From Caedibacter sp. 38-128 (GTDB taxonomy: Bacteria > Pseudomonadota > Alphaproteobacteria > Caedimonadales > Caedimonadaceae): 51,323 bases of DNA. A model generated the notes under the pieces. That model made no database searches, was not told where the DNA came from, and worked only from the letters and a program-made list of their open reading frames with translations. The position numbers and the translations under genes were made by a program. Below are positions 36,492-46,812 of this stretch, piece after piece; the stretch's first letter is position 1; each line of letters opens with the position of its first letter. The stretch is taken from positions 1 to 51,323 of the forward strand of contig MKUU01000051.1 in NCBI GenBank assembly GCA_001898705.1, given 5' to 3'.

Positions 36492-36770
36492 GTGGCACGC
36501 TCGGTTTGGAAAGGTCCTTTTGTCGATGGCTTTCTTCTGAAAAAAGCAGAAGCAGCCCAAGAAAGTGCACGTAAAGAAGTTATTAAAACCTGGTCGCGGC
36601 GTTCAACAATTATGCCGCAATTTGTGGGCTTGACTTTTGCCGTACATAATGGTCATAAGTTCATACCTGTACTCGTAACTGAAGAAATGATCGGGCATCG
36701 ATTTGGTGAGTTCGCTTTGACGCGAACATTCCATGGCCATGCTGGTGATAAGAAGGCTAAAAGAGGATAA
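36492..36770 (+). CDS. rpsS: 30S ribosomal protein uS19 (S19)
   Basis: 92 aa. Head protein near the A site. Starts with GTG ([20 protein letters not shown]) behind [34 protein letters not shown] and [22 protein letters not shown] are conserved. Two bases before rplV. Confidence 0.98.
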   Translation: MARSVWKGPFVDGFLLKKAEAAQESARKEVIKTWSRRSTIMPQFVGLTFAVHNGHKFIPVLVTEEMIGHRFGEFALTRTFHGHAGDKKAKRG

Positions 36771-36772
36771 CA

Positions 36773-37153
36773 ATGTCAAAGAAAGCGACACCACGTAAGC
36801 TCGCTGCGACTGAAGCTGGTGCGACACTTCGCACTTTAAGAATTAGTCCCCGTAAGCTGAATTTAATTGCAGGAATGATTCGTGGCAAACATGTTAGTGA
36901 TGCTTTAGATCATTTAATGTTTTCAAGAAAGCGTTCTGCCAAAGCCGTCTATGACTTGGTTGTTTCCGCGATTTCTAACGCAGAAAATAACCATGGTCTT
37001 GATATGGACCGCCTTTATGTTGCAGAAGCGCATGTTGGAAAAGGTTTAGTAATGAAGCGTTTTATGGCGCGAGCACGTGGACGAGGGGCAAAAATTCTAA
37101 AGCCTTTCAGTCAGATTAGCGTTGTTTTGCGTGAACAAAGGGATCAAGCATAA
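36773..37153 (+). CDS. rplV: 50S ribosomal protein uL22 (L22)
   Basis: 126 aa. [21 protein letters not shown] at the start of the globular part and [20 protein letters not shown] in the tunnel hairpin (macrolide-resistance region). A ~17-residue lead precedes the core, as in many alphaproteobacteria. The stop TAA shares its last base with the rpsC ATG. Confidence 0.97.
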   Translation: MSKKATPRKLAATEAGATLRTLRISPRKLNLIAGMIRGKHVSDALDHLMFSRKRSAKAVYDLVVSAISNAENNHGLDMDRLYVAEAHVGKGLVMKRFMARARGRGAKILKPFSQISVVLREQRDQA

Positions 37154-37827
37154 TGGGACAAAAAGTAAAACCAATTGGCTTACGCCTTGGAATTAATCGC
37201 ACTTGGGATTCAAGGTGGTTTGCAAGCAAGAATTATGGCGATTTACTGATCGAAGATATCCGAATTCGTGAGTATCTTTATAAAAAGTTGCCCCAAGCTG
37301 GTATCTCTAAAATTGTTATTGAGCGCCCCACAAAAAGAGCTGTGGTTACAATCCATGCTTCAAGACCTGGGGTTGTCATTGGTAAAAAAGGAACTGATAT
37401 CGAGAAACTTCGCACTGATCTTGCAAAGATGGCTGAAGGTGAAGTAAGTCTTAATATCGTTGAAGTTCGTAAACCTGAGTTAGATGCTAAGCTTGTTGCA
37501 GAGAGTATCGCGCAACAAATTGAACGTCGCGTCAGTTATCGCCGCGCAATGAAACGTGCTATGCAAACAACTATGCGTCTTGGCGCAAAAGGAATGCGTA
37601 TTTTGGTGTCTGGTCGTTTGGGTGGAGCTGAAATCGCTCGTGATGAACAGTACCGTGAAGGGCGTGTTCCATTACATACTTTACGTGCTGACGTCGATTA
37701 TGGTCATGGCGAGGCAAAAACAACTTATGGCATTTGTGGTGTCAAAGTTTGGATTTTTAAGGGTGAAATTTTAGAGCGTGATGCTTTGGCTATCGAAAAT
37801 CGTACTCCAGCTCAAGCGAATGTTTAA
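37153..37827 (+). CDS. rpsC: 30S ribosomal protein uS3 (S3)
   Basis: 224 aa. mRNA-entry helicase-like protein with a KH domain ([20 protein letters not shown], GxxG intact) and the C-terminal [27 protein letters not shown]. Starts [14 protein letters not shown] directly at the rplV stop (TAATG). Confidence 0.98.
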   Translation: MGQKVKPIGLRLGINRTWDSRWFASKNYGDLLIEDIRIREYLYKKLPQAGISKIVIERPTKRAVVTIHASRPGVVIGKKGTDIEKLRTDLAKMAEGEVSLNIVEVRKPELDAKLVAESIAQQIERRVSYRRAMKRAMQTTMRLGAKGMRILVSGRLGGAEIARDEQYREGRVPLHTLRADVDYGHGEAKTTYGICGVKVWIFKGEILERDALAIENRTPAQANV

Positions 37828-37844
37828 AAAGTAAAAGGTGAGAG

Positions 37845-38264
37845 ATGTTAGCTCCTAAAAGAACAAAATTTCGTAAAGCACATAAAGGCCGTATCCACGG
37901 TGTTGCAAAAGGTGGAACCGCTCTTAATTTTGGAGCTTATGGATTAAAGGCTCTTGAGCCTGCTCGTGTTACGGCACGACAGATCGAAGCAGCTCGTCGC
38001 GCTATCACACGTCATATTCGTCGTGCTGGTCGCGTATGGATCAGGATTTTTCCAGATGTGCCTGTGTCAACAAAGCCAGCTGAAGTGCGTATGGGAAGTG
38101 GTAAGGGAAATCCTGAATATTGGGCATGTCGCGTTGCACCTGGAAGAATCATGTTTGAGCTTGACGGCATCCCCGTTGATCTGGCAAAAAGAGCATTCGA
38201 ATTGGCAGCTGCAAAGCTTCCTATAAAAACTCGTTTTGTAGTTCGTCTTGGCGCTGAAGGATAG
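37845..38264 (+). CDS. rplP: 50S ribosomal protein uL16 (L16)
   Basis: 139 aa. [19 protein letters not shown] and [27 protein letters not shown] contain the arginine hydroxylation site region. It completes the A-site of the large subunit. GGTGAGAG serves as Shine-Dalgarno. Confidence 0.98.
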   Translation: MLAPKRTKFRKAHKGRIHGVAKGGTALNFGAYGLKALEPARVTARQIEAARRAITRHIRRAGRVWIRIFPDVPVSTKPAEVRMGSGKGNPEYWACRVAPGRIMFELDGIPVDLAKRAFELAAAKLPIKTRFVVRLGAEG

Positions 38265-38267
38265 AAA

Positions 38268-38474
38268 ATGTTAAAAGTAGAAGATTTAAAAAGGAAAACC
38301 AATTCTGAATTACAGGATATGGCGATTCAGTTAAAAAGAGAATTGATGAATTTGCGCTTTCAGCGGGTTACCGGTCAAATCGCATCCACTGCGCGGTTTC
38401 GTGAGGCGAGAAGAGAAATTGCTCAAATTAAAACCCTTCAGCGTCAAAATGCGCTGAGCAAAGCATTATCATAA
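38268..38474 (+). CDS. rpmC: 50S ribosomal protein uL29 (L29)
   Basis: 68 aa, two-helix protein near the tunnel exit. ELQDMAIQLKRELMNLRFQRVTGQ and FREARREIAQIKTL fit the family. Three bases after rplP. Confidence 0.96.
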   Translation: MLKVEDLKRKTNSELQDMAIQLKRELMNLRFQRVTGQIASTARFREARREIAQIKTLQRQNALSKALS

Positions 38475-38484
38475 GGAGTTTTAG

Positions 38485-38721
38485 ATGCCTCGTAGAGTTT
38501 TACAGGGTGTTGTTGTTAGTACGGCGTGTGAGAAAACGGCAATTATTCGTGTTGAACGTCGCGTTCAGCACCCCATGTACAAGAAGTTTATTACGCGTTC
38601 AAAAAAATACGCAGCGCACGATGAAGGCAATCAATGCCAAGTTGGTGAGCAAGTGACAATTCGTGAGTGTCGTCCACTTTCGAAGCGTAAGTGTTGGGAA
38701 GTTATTAGAGAACAGGCCTAA
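38485..38721 (+). CDS. rpsQ: 30S ribosomal protein uS17 (S17)
   Basis: 78 aa OB-fold primary 16S binder. MPRRVLQGVVVSTACEKTAIIRVERRVQHPMYKK is diagnostic; ECRPLSKRKCWEVIRE closes the protein. AAGGAG lies before the ATG. Confidence 0.97.
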   Translation: MPRRVLQGVVVSTACEKTAIIRVERRVQHPMYKKFITRSKKYAAHDEGNQCQVGEQVTIRECRPLSKRKCWEVIREQA

Positions 38722-38739
38722 AAAGGTTAAGGCAGAACG

Positions 38740-39108
38740 ATGATTAGAGAACAAACAAATTTAGAAGTTGCCGACAATTCTGGAGCACGCCGCGTTGAAT
38801 GTATCCGCGTATTAGGTGGAACAGGGCGACGTTATGCTTCAGTCGGTGATGTTATTATTGTGGCTGTAAAGGATGCAATTCCGGATCGCCGCGTTAAAAA
38901 AGGTGAAGTGCATAAGGCGGTTATTGTGAGGACTTCAAAAGAAGTTCGCCGTCAAGACGGAACAGCAATTCGATTTGATCGTAATGCAGCCGTTCTGATT
39001 AACAATAACATGGAACCTCTTGGGACACGTATTTTCGGGCCTGTAACTCGCGAACTTCGTTCTAAGAACTTTATGAAAATTATCTCTCTTGCTCCTGAGG
39101 TGCTATAA
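38740..39108 (+). CDS. rplN: 50S ribosomal protein uL14 (L14)
   Basis: 122 aa. [27 protein letters not shown] and the C-terminal [28 protein letters not shown] are full-length family hallmarks. It forms an intersubunit bridge and binds the silencing factor RsfS. Ends in TAATG with rplX. Confidence 0.98.
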   Translation: MIREQTNLEVADNSGARRVECIRVLGGTGRRYASVGDVIIVAVKDAIPDRRVKKGEVHKAVIVRTSKEVRRQDGTAIRFDRNAAVLINNNMEPLGTRIFGPVTRELRSKNFMKIISLAPEVL

Positions 39109-39431
39109 TGTTGCAAAGTTGGAAAGTTAAAAAAGGCGATCGTGTTGTCGTGATTGCTGGTAAAGATAAGGGCAAAATGGGAGAGATTACCCAAGTTTTG
39201 CGTACAGACGGTCGTGTTGTTGTGAGTGGTATTAACGTACAAGCAAAACACCAAAAGCCTTCAATGGGCAATGCTGGTGGTATTGTGCGTAAAGAGGCTC
39301 CTATTCATGTCTCAAATGTGATGCACGCTGATCCTAAGGATGATAAACCAACACGTGTTGGAATGAAAAACCTTGAGAATGGACGTAAAGTGCGTTATGC
39401 AAAACGTTCAGGCGAAATTATTGATAAGTAA
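39108..39431 (+). CDS. rplX: 50S ribosomal protein uL24 (L24)
   Basis: 107 aa. Assembly initiator with the KOW motif [20 protein letters not shown] and [12 protein letters not shown]. The start overlaps the rplN stop by one base. Confidence 0.97.
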   Translation: MLQSWKVKKGDRVVVIAGKDKGKMGEITQVLRTDGRVVVSGINVQAKHQKPSMGNAGGIVRKEAPIHVSNVMHADPKDDKPTRVGMKNLENGRKVRYAKRSGEIIDK

Positions 39432-39442
39432 AGGCAGTACCA

Positions 39443-39982
39443 ATGGTCCGGTTACGCGAACATTATGAAAAAGTTGTTAGAGCTGAGCTTGTAAAGCAGT
39501 TCAATTATACAAATCCGATGGAAGTTCCTAAGATTGAAAAAATTGTTCTGAATATGGGGGTAGGTGAAGCAGCACAAGATAAAAAGAAAATTGAAATTGC
39601 TGTGAGTGAGCTTACAGCGATTGCTGGTCAAAAGCCAGTAACAACAAAGGCAAAGAAGTCAATTGCTGGCTTTAAGGTGCGTGAAGGTGTTCCGTTAGGT
39701 GCAAAAGTTACGCTTCGGCAAGCTCGTATGTATGAATTTTTAGATCGTCTTGTGAATATTGCGATGCCTCGTATTCGTGATTTTAGAGGAATTTCTAAAA
39801 AATGCTTTGATGGGCGTGGAAATTTTGCTATGGGCATAAAAGAGCATATCGTTTTCCCCGAGATTGACTATGACAAGGTTGAGAAGGTTCGTGGTCTAGA
39901 TATTATTATCGTGACGACTGCTCGAACAGATTCAGAAGCTTTGGCTTTGTTGAGTGGGTTTAATTTCCCCTTTATGAATTAA
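39443..39982 (+). CDS. rplE: 50S ribosomal protein uL5 (L5)
   Basis: 179 aa, 5S rRNA-binding. [44 protein letters not shown] and the final [20 protein letters not shown] are conserved. First codon is ATG ([12 protein letters not shown]) after AAGGCAG. Confidence 0.98.
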   Translation: MVRLREHYEKVVRAELVKQFNYTNPMEVPKIEKIVLNMGVGEAAQDKKKIEIAVSELTAIAGQKPVTTKAKKSIAGFKVREGVPLGAKVTLRQARMYEFLDRLVNIAMPRIRDFRGISKKCFDGRGNFAMGIKEHIVFPEIDYDKVEKVRGLDIIIVTTARTDSEALALLSGFNFPFMN

Positions 39983-39992
39983 GGTAAAAAGA

Positions 39993-40298
39993 ATGGCAAA
40001 ACTGAGTTCAGTTGAAAAAAATAATCGTCGTCGAAAAATGTCCCAGCAATTTGCTGATCGTCGGACAAAATTAAAGGCAATTATTTACAATCGTGAGTTG
40101 ACACCGGAAGATCGCTTTGAGGCAACTTTAAAGTTAGCAGCTCTTCCAAGAAATAGTGCAAAGATTCGTGTTCGTAATCGTTGTGAGGTTTCAGGACGCT
40201 CACGTGGTGTTTATCGTAAATTTAAGATGTCACGTATTGCATTAAGAGAATTAGGGTCACTAGGGCTTATTCCTGGTTTGACTAAAGCAAGTTGGTAG
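39993..40298 (+). CDS. rpsN: 30S ribosomal protein uS14 (S14), zinc-free long form
   Basis: 101 aa. Long C- form without the zinc CxxC pairs ([41 protein letters not shown]). No short zinc paralogue is seen in this window. 10 bases after rplE. Confidence 0.98.
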   Translation: MAKLSSVEKNNRRRKMSQQFADRRTKLKAIIYNRELTPEDRFEATLKLAALPRNSAKIRVRNRCEVSGRSRGVYRKFKMSRIALRELGSLGLIPGLTKASW

Positions 40299-40307
40299 GA
40301 GTTTAAA

Positions 40308-40706
40308 ATGAGTTTTTCAGATCCAATTGGAGATCTTATTACCCGTCTTAGAAATGCTCAGATGTTGGGACGTCAAGAAGTTCGTTCTCCATCATCTAAA
40401 GAGCGTGCAAATGTTCTTGATGTGTTAAAGCGTGAAGGATATATCAAAGATTATGAAATTCATGAGGTCCGTCCGGGCGTTCAAGAGATGCTTGTGACGC
40501 TGAAGTATGTTGATGGCGCACCGGTTATTGATGAAATTTCAAGAGTTTCAAAACCTGGCCGCCGTGTTTATTCCGCAATTTCTAAATTGCAAAAGATTAA
40601 AGGTGGTCTTGGAATTTCTGTCCTCTCAACTTCTCAAGGCGTTATGTCTGATCATGAGGCGCGCGAAAAGAATGTGGGCGGGGAAGTTTTGTTTAAAGTA
40701 TTCTAA
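40308..40706 (+). CDS. rpsH: 30S ribosomal protein uS8 (S8)
   Basis: 132 aa. MSFSDPIGDLITRLRNAQMLGRQEV and the end GISVLSTSQGVMSDHEAREKNVGGEVLFKVF are standard. In enterics S8 represses the spc operon at the rplE start. AGGAG precedes the ATG. Confidence 0.98.
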   Translation: MSFSDPIGDLITRLRNAQMLGRQEVRSPSSKERANVLDVLKREGYIKDYEIHEVRPGVQEMLVTLKYVDGAPVIDEISRVSKPGRRVYSAISKLQKIKGGLGISVLSTSQGVMSDHEAREKNVGGEVLFKVF

Positions 40707-40727
40707 AATTTTGAAGGCGGAATTAAT

Positions 40728-41261
40728 ATGTCGCGTGTAGGAAAAAATCCAGTTGTGATCCCTCAAGGGGTTGAGTGCCAAGTTTCTGGCGCAATGCTGA
40801 CTGTTAAGGGTAAAGTAGGGCAATTAAGCATGCCTATTTCTTCTGATGTTATTACAAAAGTTGAAGATGGCAAAGTTGTTGTTAAGCCTGCTTCTCAGAG
40901 CAAACAATCACGTATGATGTGGGGAACAACGCGCAAGCTTGTTGATAATATTATTATTGGTGTTTCTCAAGGATTTACACGAAATCTTGAAATTAACGGT
41001 GTTGGTTACCGTGCAGCTGTTCAAGGGAAAAACCTTGTTTTGCAATTAGGCTACAGTCATGATATTGAATATCCAATTCCTGATGATGTTCAAATCAAAT
41101 GTGAAAAGCCAACGGCAATTTCTATTTTTGGAGCAAGTCGTCAGCGAGTTGGGCAGATTGCCGCAGAAATTCGTAACTATCGTGGTCCTGAGCCTTATAA
41201 AGGTAAGGGAATTAAATATGAGAATGAATTCATTCTCCGCAAAGAAGGTAAGAAGAAGTAA
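40728..41261 (+). CDS. rplF: 50S ribosomal protein uL6 (L6)
   Basis: 177 aa with two repeated alpha/beta domains. [21 protein letters not shown] and [29 protein letters not shown] are intact. Located near the GTPase-associated centre. Confidence 0.98.
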   Translation: MSRVGKNPVVIPQGVECQVSGAMLTVKGKVGQLSMPISSDVITKVEDGKVVVKPASQSKQSRMMWGTTRKLVDNIIIGVSQGFTRNLEINGVGYRAAVQGKNLVLQLGYSHDIEYPIPDDVQIKCEKPTAISIFGASRQRVGQIAAEIRNYRGPEPYKGKGIKYENEFILRKEGKKK

Positions 41262-41266
41262 AAGCT

Positions 41267-41620
41267 ATGTTAACTGTGCAAGATAAATTCAATCGTCGTA
41301 AACAAAGAGTTAGAACACATATTGCGCGTGTTGCTGCTGAACGCCCCAGGCTCACAGTCTATCGCTCTAATAAACACATCTATGCTCAAGTTATTGACGA
41401 TCAAAATCGCCGAACTTTGACGGCTGCTTCAACTCTTGATAAGGACGTAAAGGGAAGCGGTGGCAATAAGGCAGCAGCTGAATTAGTTGGTAAGTTGGTT
41501 GCTGAAAAAGCCAAAAAATTAGGTGTTACAAATGTTGTTTTTGATCGAGGAGCATACCTTTATCATGGCCGTGTGAAGGCATTGGCTGAAGCTGCTCGTG
41601 CTCATGGCTTATCATTCTAA
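41267..41620 (+). CDS. rplR: 50S ribosomal protein uL18 (L18)
   Basis: 117 aa, 5S rRNA-binding partner of L5. [34 protein letters not shown] and [28 protein letters not shown] match the family. Five bases after rplF. Confidence 0.97.
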   Translation: MLTVQDKFNRRKQRVRTHIARVAAERPRLTVYRSNKHIYAQVIDDQNRRTLTAASTLDKDVKGSGGNKAAAELVGKLVAEKAKKLGVTNVVFDRGAYLYHGRVKALAEAARAHGLSF

Positions 41621-41630
41621 GGAAAATAAG

Positions 41631-42179
41631 ATGGCTCGTAATTCCACTACAGAAAAAGATGTTGAACTTATTGAAAAGCTCGTCAACATCAACCGTGTTG
41701 CTAAAGTTGTCAAGGGAGGTCGTCGTTTCGGCTTTTCGGCTCTTGTGATTGTTGGCGATGGAAAAGGTCGTGTTGGGTTTGGTAACGGAAAAGCTCGCGA
41801 AGTTCCTGATGCTGTGCGTAAGGCAACTGAAAAAGCAAAAAGAAGCTTAGTTCGTATTCCTCTTCGTGAAGGACGTACATTACACCACGATGTAACTGCG
41901 CGTTATGGTGCTGGGAAAGTTCATCTACGCTCTGCTATAGCTGGGACTGGAATTATTGCTGGTGGTCCTATGCGTGCTGTTTTTGAAGCCTTAGGGATTC
42001 ATGATGTTGTGAGTAAGTCAATCGGGACAAGCAATCCACAGAATTTAGTGAGAGCAACTTTTGAAGCTTTAAGAAGCGTTTCAAGCCCACGGCAGATTGC
42101 TCATAAGCGTGGTAAGAAAGTTGGCGATATCGTTGGACGCCGTGATAATGAAGCAACAAATGAGAAAGCTCATGACTAA
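41631..42179 (+). CDS. rpsE: 30S ribosomal protein uS5 (S5)
   Basis: 182 aa. Start ATG 41631 ([10 protein letters not shown]) behind AAGGAAA; earlier in-frame codons belong to the rplR end. [34 protein letters not shown] is the spectinomycin-contact and fidelity region. The end overlaps the rpmD start. Confidence 0.98.
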   Translation: MARNSTTEKDVELIEKLVNINRVAKVVKGGRRFGFSALVIVGDGKGRVGFGNGKAREVPDAVRKATEKAKRSLVRIPLREGRTLHHDVTARYGAGKVHLRSAIAGTGIIAGGPMRAVFEALGIHDVVSKSIGTSNPQNLVRATFEALRSVSSPRQIAHKRGKKVGDIVGRRDNEATNEKAHD

Positions 42180-42366
42180 GGTACAGAAGAAAGTTCGCAT
42201 TACGCAAATCGCAAGTGCAAATCGTCGCCCTGCTAGCCAAACGGCTGTTTTAATCGGGTTAGGACTAAACAAGTTGCATCGTACACGAGAGTTAGAGGAT
42301 ACCCCCTCTATTCGTGGAATGATTAATAAAGTAAAACACCTCTTGCGTGTTGAAGAGAATTTTTAG
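42172..42366 (+). CDS. rpmD: 50S ribosomal protein uL30 (L30)
   Basis: 64 aa from ATG 42172 ([20 protein letters not shown]), overlapping the rpsE end by eight bases with GAGAAAG as Shine-Dalgarno inside rps[29 protein letters not shown] is the family core. Confidence 0.95.
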   Translation: MTKVQKKVRITQIASANRRPASQTAVLIGLGLNKLHRTRELEDTPSIRGMINKVKHLLRVEENF

Positions 42367-42380
42367 TTTAAGGTATTCAA

Positions 42381-42857
42381 ATGAAATTAAATGAGATACG
42401 TGATAACGCTGGCGCTACACATGCGAGAAAGCGTGTGGGTCGAGGGCTAGCTTCTGGTCTTGGAAAAACATCTGGTAAGGGACAAAAAGGTCAAAAGGCA
42501 CGTACAGGTGTCTCTATTAAAGGTTTTGAAGGTGGTCAAAACCCTCTCTACAGACGTCTTCCAAAACGCGGATTTACCAATATTTTCCGTATTGAGTATG
42601 AAGAGATTACCTTAGGTCGCCTTCAGGCCGCTTTGGATAAGGGGCTTCTTGATTCTAAGGCTGAACTTACGGAAGCTGTCTTACGCGAAAAAGGAATTGT
42701 TAGAAATACCTCTAATGGCGTAAAGTTGCTTGCAACAGGAACGCTCACAACTCCTGTTACCTTAAAGATCAGTAAAGCAACAAAAGGAGCTCTTGAAGCC
42801 GTTGCAAAAATAAAGGGTAAAGTAGAACTTTTAGAACCTATTACATCTAAGGAATAA
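42381..42857 (+). CDS. rplO: 50S ribosomal protein uL15 (L15)
   Basis: 158 aa. MKLNEIRDNAGATHARKRVGRGLASGLGKTSGKGQKGQKAR is the glycine-rich N-terminal extension buried in 23S rRNA; FEGGQNPLYRRLPKRGFTN follows. Two bases before secY. Confidence 0.98.
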   Translation: MKLNEIRDNAGATHARKRVGRGLASGLGKTSGKGQKGQKARTGVSIKGFEGGQNPLYRRLPKRGFTNIFRIEYEEITLGRLQAALDKGLLDSKAELTEAVLREKGIVRNTSNGVKLLATGTLTTPVTLKISKATKGALEAVAKIKGKVELLEPITSKE

Positions 42858-42859
42858 AG

Positions 42860-44191
42860 ATGTCCTCTGTCGTTGAGCAGTTTGCTACAAATTTTGATCT
42901 CAGCGCTTTTAAGAAAGCGGACGATCTTAAAAAAAGATTATGGTTCACGCTGCTCGCTCTTCTTGTGTTTCGCTTTGGAACTTATCTTCCTTTACCCGGC
43001 ATCGATGCTTTAATCATGCAGGCGATTGCAACGAAGCAATCAACAGGTATTTTAGGAATATTCGACAAGTTTTCTGGTGGTGCGCTTGGGCGTATGACTA
43101 TTTTTGCTTTAGGAATTATGCCCTATATTTCCTCAAGTATTATCGTTCAACTTTTAACGGCAGTCTCTCCACAGCTTGAAGCCCTTAAGAAAGAAGGGGA
43201 GGCAGGTCGTAAGAAAATTAATCAGTATACACGTTATGGCACCGTCTTTTTAGCGACTGTTCAAGCTTGGGGAATTGCCGTCGCTTTAGAGTCTCTTCCT
43301 GAACAACCAGTGATTGACCCAGGTTTCTTATTTAGATTTTCTGCTGTTGTTACATTAGCAGGCGGGACGCTCTTTCTGATGTGGTTGGGGGAACAAATTA
43401 CGCAACGTGGTATAGGAAATGGTGTGTCACTCATTATTTTCGCTGGTATCGTCGCGGGAATGCCTCATGCAATTGCCTCTACGCTTGAACTAGGTCGTCA
43501 AGGAACTCTTAAGCCTCTTTTAATTTTTGGCGTTGTTTTAATGCTCGCGTTAGCATTGACATTCATTGTCTTTATGGAACGCGCTCAACGACGTATTTAT
43601 ATACAATACCCCAAACGTCAGGTTGGGATGAAGATTTATGGCGGACAAAGCTCTCATCTGCCAATGAAAATTAATACTTCTGGGGTTATTCCTCCTATCT
43701 TTGCAAGCTCTCTTTTGCTTTTGCCAGTCACAATTGCAAACTTTGGTGCAAGCTATAGTCCTGATAGCTTTTTAGCCAAAATTGCATCGTATGTTGGCCC
43801 AGGGCAACCTCTTTATTATGCTTTTTTTATTGGTTTAATTGTCTTTTTCTCGTTCTTTTATACGGCAGTTGTCTTTAATCCAACTGAAACCGCTGAAAAT
43901 CTTAAGAAAAATGGTGCAATTGTTCCAGGGTATCGTCCCGGACTTAGTACGGCTGAACATCTTGATTATGTTTTAACCCGTTTAACAGTCATTGGGGCTG
44001 CTTATTTAGCGCTTATATGTACGGTTCCTGAATACTTTATTACGCGACATTCTTTACCTTTTTATCTTGGCGGTACAAGCTTATTGATCGTTGTTAGTGT
44101 AAGCATTGATACTGTTGCTCAGATCCAAGCTCATTTACTTGCCCATCAATATGAAGGGCTAATTCGTAAATCGCGTCAAAAGGATAAATAA
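42860..44191 (+). CDS. secY: Preprotein translocase subunit SecY
   Basis: 443 aa, ten membrane helices forming the Sec channel. Typical segments: RFGTYLPLPGID after the first cytoplasmic helix, FSGGALGRMTIFALGIMPYISSSIIVQLL (plug and helix 2), and NPTETAENLKKNGAIVPGYRPG before helix 9. It serves all signal-peptide proteins found in this window. The stop shares a base with the adk ATG (TAATG). Confidence 0.98.
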   Translation: MSSVVEQFATNFDLSAFKKADDLKKRLWFTLLALLVFRFGTYLPLPGIDALIMQAIATKQSTGILGIFDKFSGGALGRMTIFALGIMPYISSSIIVQLLTAVSPQLEALKKEGEAGRKKINQYTRYGTVFLATVQAWGIAVALESLPEQPVIDPGFLFRFSAVVTLAGGTLFLMWLGEQITQRGIGNGVSLIIFAGIVAGMPHAIASTLELGRQGTLKPLLIFGVVLMLALALTFIVFMERAQRRIYIQYPKRQVGMKIYGGQSSHLPMKINTSGVIPPIFASSLLLLPVTIANFGASYSPDSFLAKIASYVGPGQPLYYAFFIGLIVFFSFFYTAVVFNPTETAENLKKNGAIVPGYRPGLSTAEHLDYVLTRLTVIGAAYLALICTVPEYFITRHSLPFYLGGTSLLIVVSVSIDTVAQIQAHLLAHQYEGLIRKSRQKDK

Positions 44192-44865
44192 TGATAAATG
44201 TTATTATCCTTGGACCGCCCGGTGCTGGAAAAGGGACGCAAGCTCGTTTAATTCAGGAAAAGTTTGGGTATACTCAAATTAGTACAGGCGATTTAATTCG
44301 CAATGAAATTGCATCAGAATCAGAGCTTGGGAAATATTTACAGCCCATCGTAAATTCAGGCGGCTATCTTGATGATAAAGTCATGCTGGAGCTTCTAGAA
44401 AACAAGCTCAAAACTGTTAAAACTGGGGCGATTCTGGATGGTATTCCAAGAACAGAAAATCAAGCAAATGCCCTTTATGAAATGCTAAAGAAAAATCATC
44501 AACAAGTCGATTTGGTGATTGAGCTAAAAGTAGATAAAGATATTCTTGCAAAGAGGATTGCAGGTCGTTTTTCTTGTGCAAATTGTGGCACAATTTATAA
44601 TGATTATTTTAATCCTCTTAAGAATGAAGGAAAGTGTGATCACTGCCAGGGAATTGAATTTACCAGGCGAAAGGATGATGCTTTAGAAGTCGTTCACAAA
44701 CGACTTGAAATATATTATGAAAAAACCCAGCCTTTGCTTAGTTACTATGAGAAAAATGGTCAATTAAACCAAGTGGATGGGATGCAAGGGGTTGACGATG
44801 TGGCGTCGCAAATTGAGATGTTAATTACACAATATCTCAAAAAACCACAAATGTGTGTAAACTAG
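44191..44865 (+). CDS. adk: Adenylate kinase
   Basis: 224 aa, long form with a zinc-type LID: CANCGTIYNDYFNPLKNEGKCDHC (four Cys). P-loop GPPGAGKGTQ near the start, ISTGDLIRNEI and DGIPRTENQ for nucleotide binding. The usual DGFPRT reads DGIPRT. Converts ATP + AMP to 2 ADP. Position between secY and rpsM is the usual alphaproteobacterial order. No rpmJ follows. Confidence 0.96.
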   Translation: MINVIILGPPGAGKGTQARLIQEKFGYTQISTGDLIRNEIASESELGKYLQPIVNSGGYLDDKVMLELLENKLKTVKTGAILDGIPRTENQANALYEMLKKNHQQVDLVIELKVDKDILAKRIAGRFSCANCGTIYNDYFNPLKNEGKCDHCQGIEFTRRKDDALEVVHKRLEIYYEKTQPLLSYYEKNGQLNQVDGMQGVDDVASQIEMLITQYLKKPQMCVN

Positions 44866-44868
44866 GTC

Positions 44869-44896
44869 TTGACTTCTAAAGTTTGATGCCTATAAA
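44869..44896 (+). promoter_or_regulatory. Promoter of the alpha operon (rpsM)
   Basis: TTGACT (44869-44874) and TATAAA (44891-44896) separated by 16 bases, just after the adk stop and 45 bases before the rpsM GTG. Gives the alpha operon a separate start. Confidence 0.62.
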
Positions 44897-44941
44897 TTGC
44901 TTTCTTTGAAAGCATTAATTAATGAATTAAGGAGAAAAGCC

Positions 44942-45310
44942 GTGGCTCGTATAGCAGGCGTCAACATTCCTACACAAAAGCGAGTAATTATAGGGCTAAC
45001 TTATATTTACGGGTTAGGTCCAGCGAAAGCTAAAGAAATTTGCTCAAGCATTGGCATACCGGAAAGTCGACGTGTTAAAGATTTGACAGAAGATGAAGTG
45101 CTTAAGATTCGTGAATGTATCGATTCAACTTATAAAGTTGAAGGTGATTTGCGACGTGAAGTTTCAATGAACATTAAACGATTGACAGACCTTGGATGTT
45201 ATCGAGGACTCCGTCATCGTAAAGGCTTGCCTGTTAGAGGTCAGCGGACGCATACCAATGCACGTACACGCAAAGGAAAAGCTGTCGCGATCGCAGGTAA
45301 GAAGAAGTAA
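44942..45310 (+). CDS. rpsM: 30S ribosomal protein uS13 (S13)
   Basis: 122 aa. Starts with GTG at 44942 ([15 protein letters not shown]) behind a perfect AAGGAG; an upstream in-frame TTG would add 15 unrelated residues. [26 protein letters not shown] is the conserved tail that touches P-site tRNA. Confidence 0.97.
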   Translation: MARIAGVNIPTQKRVIIGLTYIYGLGPAKAKEICSSIGIPESRRVKDLTEDEVLKIRECIDSTYKVEGDLRREVSMNIKRLTDLGCYRGLRHRKGLPVRGQRTHTNARTRKGKAVAIAGKKK

Positions 45311-45334
45311 TTTTGACGAGATAGGATACAAAGA

Positions 45335-45724
45335 ATGGCCAAGCCAGCACAAAGAATTCGACGTCGTGAGCGTAAAAACATTACCTCCGGTGTGGCACAT
45401 ATTAATGCTACTTTTAATAATACCATGATTACAATTACAGATCCTCAAGGAAATGCCGTTTCATGGTCATCAGCAGGTATGATGGGCTTTAAGGGCTCAC
45501 GTAAATCCACACCATATGCCGCTCAAATGGCAGCTGAAGATGCTGGAAAAAAAGCCTCAGAGCACGGGATGCGTGTGTTAGAAGTAGAAGTTAATGGGCC
45601 AGGTTCTGGACGCGAGTCAGCACTACGTGCCTTACAATCTATTGGTTTTACAGTGACTTCTATTCGTGATATGACGCCGGTACCCCATAACGGATGCCGT
45701 CCTCCAAAGCGTCGTCGCGTTTAA
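45335..45724 (+). CDS. rpsK: 30S ribosomal protein uS11 (S11)
   Basis: 129 aa. [41 protein letters not shown] and the end [15 protein letters not shown] are the family signature. Platform protein of the small subunit. Confidence 0.98.
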   Translation: MAKPAQRIRRRERKNITSGVAHINATFNNTMITITDPQGNAVSWSSAGMMGFKGSRKSTPYAAQMAAEDAGKKASEHGMRVLEVEVNGPGSGRESALRALQSIGFTVTSIRDMTPVPHNGCRPPKRRRV

Positions 45725-45772
45725 TTATTACCTTTAGAAAATATTACGAAGCAACATTGAGAGGAAAGTTCT

Positions 45773-46789
45773 GTGATACAAAAAAATTGGCAAGAACTCA
45801 TTAGGCCCTTTAAACTCAACATTGATCTTCTTGGCAGTGAACATCGCCGCGCGCAAGTTGTTGCTGAGCCTTTAGAAAGAGGCTTCGGGTTAACACTTGG
45901 TACGGCTTTAAGGCGCATCCTTCTGTCATCTCTCCAAGGAGCTGCTGTGACAGGGGTACAAATCGAAGGCGTTCAACATGAGTTTAGTTCAATTCCTGGT
46001 GTTCACGAAGATGTGACTGAGATCATTTTAAATCTTAAATCTCTTTCGCTCCGCAAGCACTCAGAAGGAACAAAAAAACTTCGCCTAAAAGCTGAGGGAC
46101 CTGGTGCGGTGACAGCTGCTCAATTTGAAGCAACCTCTGACATTGAAATTTTGGATCCTGAACTTGTTATTTGTGTTTTAGATGCGGGTGCAAAGATTTC
46201 CATGGAAGTAACCGTTGAAAATGGTAAAGGATATGTTCCTGCCGGCCAGCTCAGACGTGAAGATGCTCCCATTAGCTTTATTCCTGTTGATGCTCTCTTC
46301 TCTCCTGTTCGCCGAGTTTCCTATAAGGTTGATAATACCCGTGTAGGACAGCGTACAGACTATGATAAACTTATCATGGATGTTGAGACAAATGGCGCTG
46401 TTCGTCCTGAAGATGCCGTCGCTTTAGCCGCTCGTATCCTTCAAGATCAGCTTCAACAATTTATTAATTTTGAAGAGCCTGTTGCGGCAGAGGAAAAAGA
46501 TCAAGAAGCAGAGCTTCCCTTTAGCCGTGCCCTTCTTAAGAAAGTTGAGGAGCTTGAGCTTTCTGTACGCTCTGCCAACTGCTTAAAGAATGAGAACATT
46601 GTCTATATTGGAGATCTTGTCCAGAAAACGGAAAATGATCTTTTGAGAACACCAAATTTTGGACGTAAATCACTCAATGAGATTAAAGAAGTTTTAGGCC
46701 AAATGGGTCTTGAACTTGGAATGAATGTTACGGGTTGGCCACCTGAAAATATTGAAGAAATGGCCAAAAAAATTGAAGATCCTTATTAA
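45773..46789 (+). CDS. rpoA: RNA polymerase alpha subunit
   Basis: 338 aa. The N-terminal domain ([43 protein letters not shown]) dimerises and nucleates the core enzyme; a linker with [15 protein letters not shown] leads to the C-terminal domain ([43 protein letters not shown]) that binds UP elements and activators. Starts with GTG, Shine-Dalgarno GAGAGGAAA. Confidence 0.98.
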   Translation: MIQKNWQELIRPFKLNIDLLGSEHRRAQVVAEPLERGFGLTLGTALRRILLSSLQGAAVTGVQIEGVQHEFSSIPGVHEDVTEIILNLKSLSLRKHSEGTKKLRLKAEGPGAVTAAQFEATSDIEILDPELVICVLDAGAKISMEVTVENGKGYVPAGQLRREDAPISFIPVDALFSPVRRVSYKVDNTRVGQRTDYDKLIMDVETNGAVRPEDAVALAARILQDQLQQFINFEEPVAAEEKDQEAELPFSRALLKKVEELELSVRSANCLKNENIVYIGDLVQKTENDLLRTPNFGRKSLNEIKEVLGQMGLELGMNVTGWPPENIEEMAKKIEDPY

Positions 46790-46812
46790 GGTATAGAGTT
46801 AGGAGAATTACC

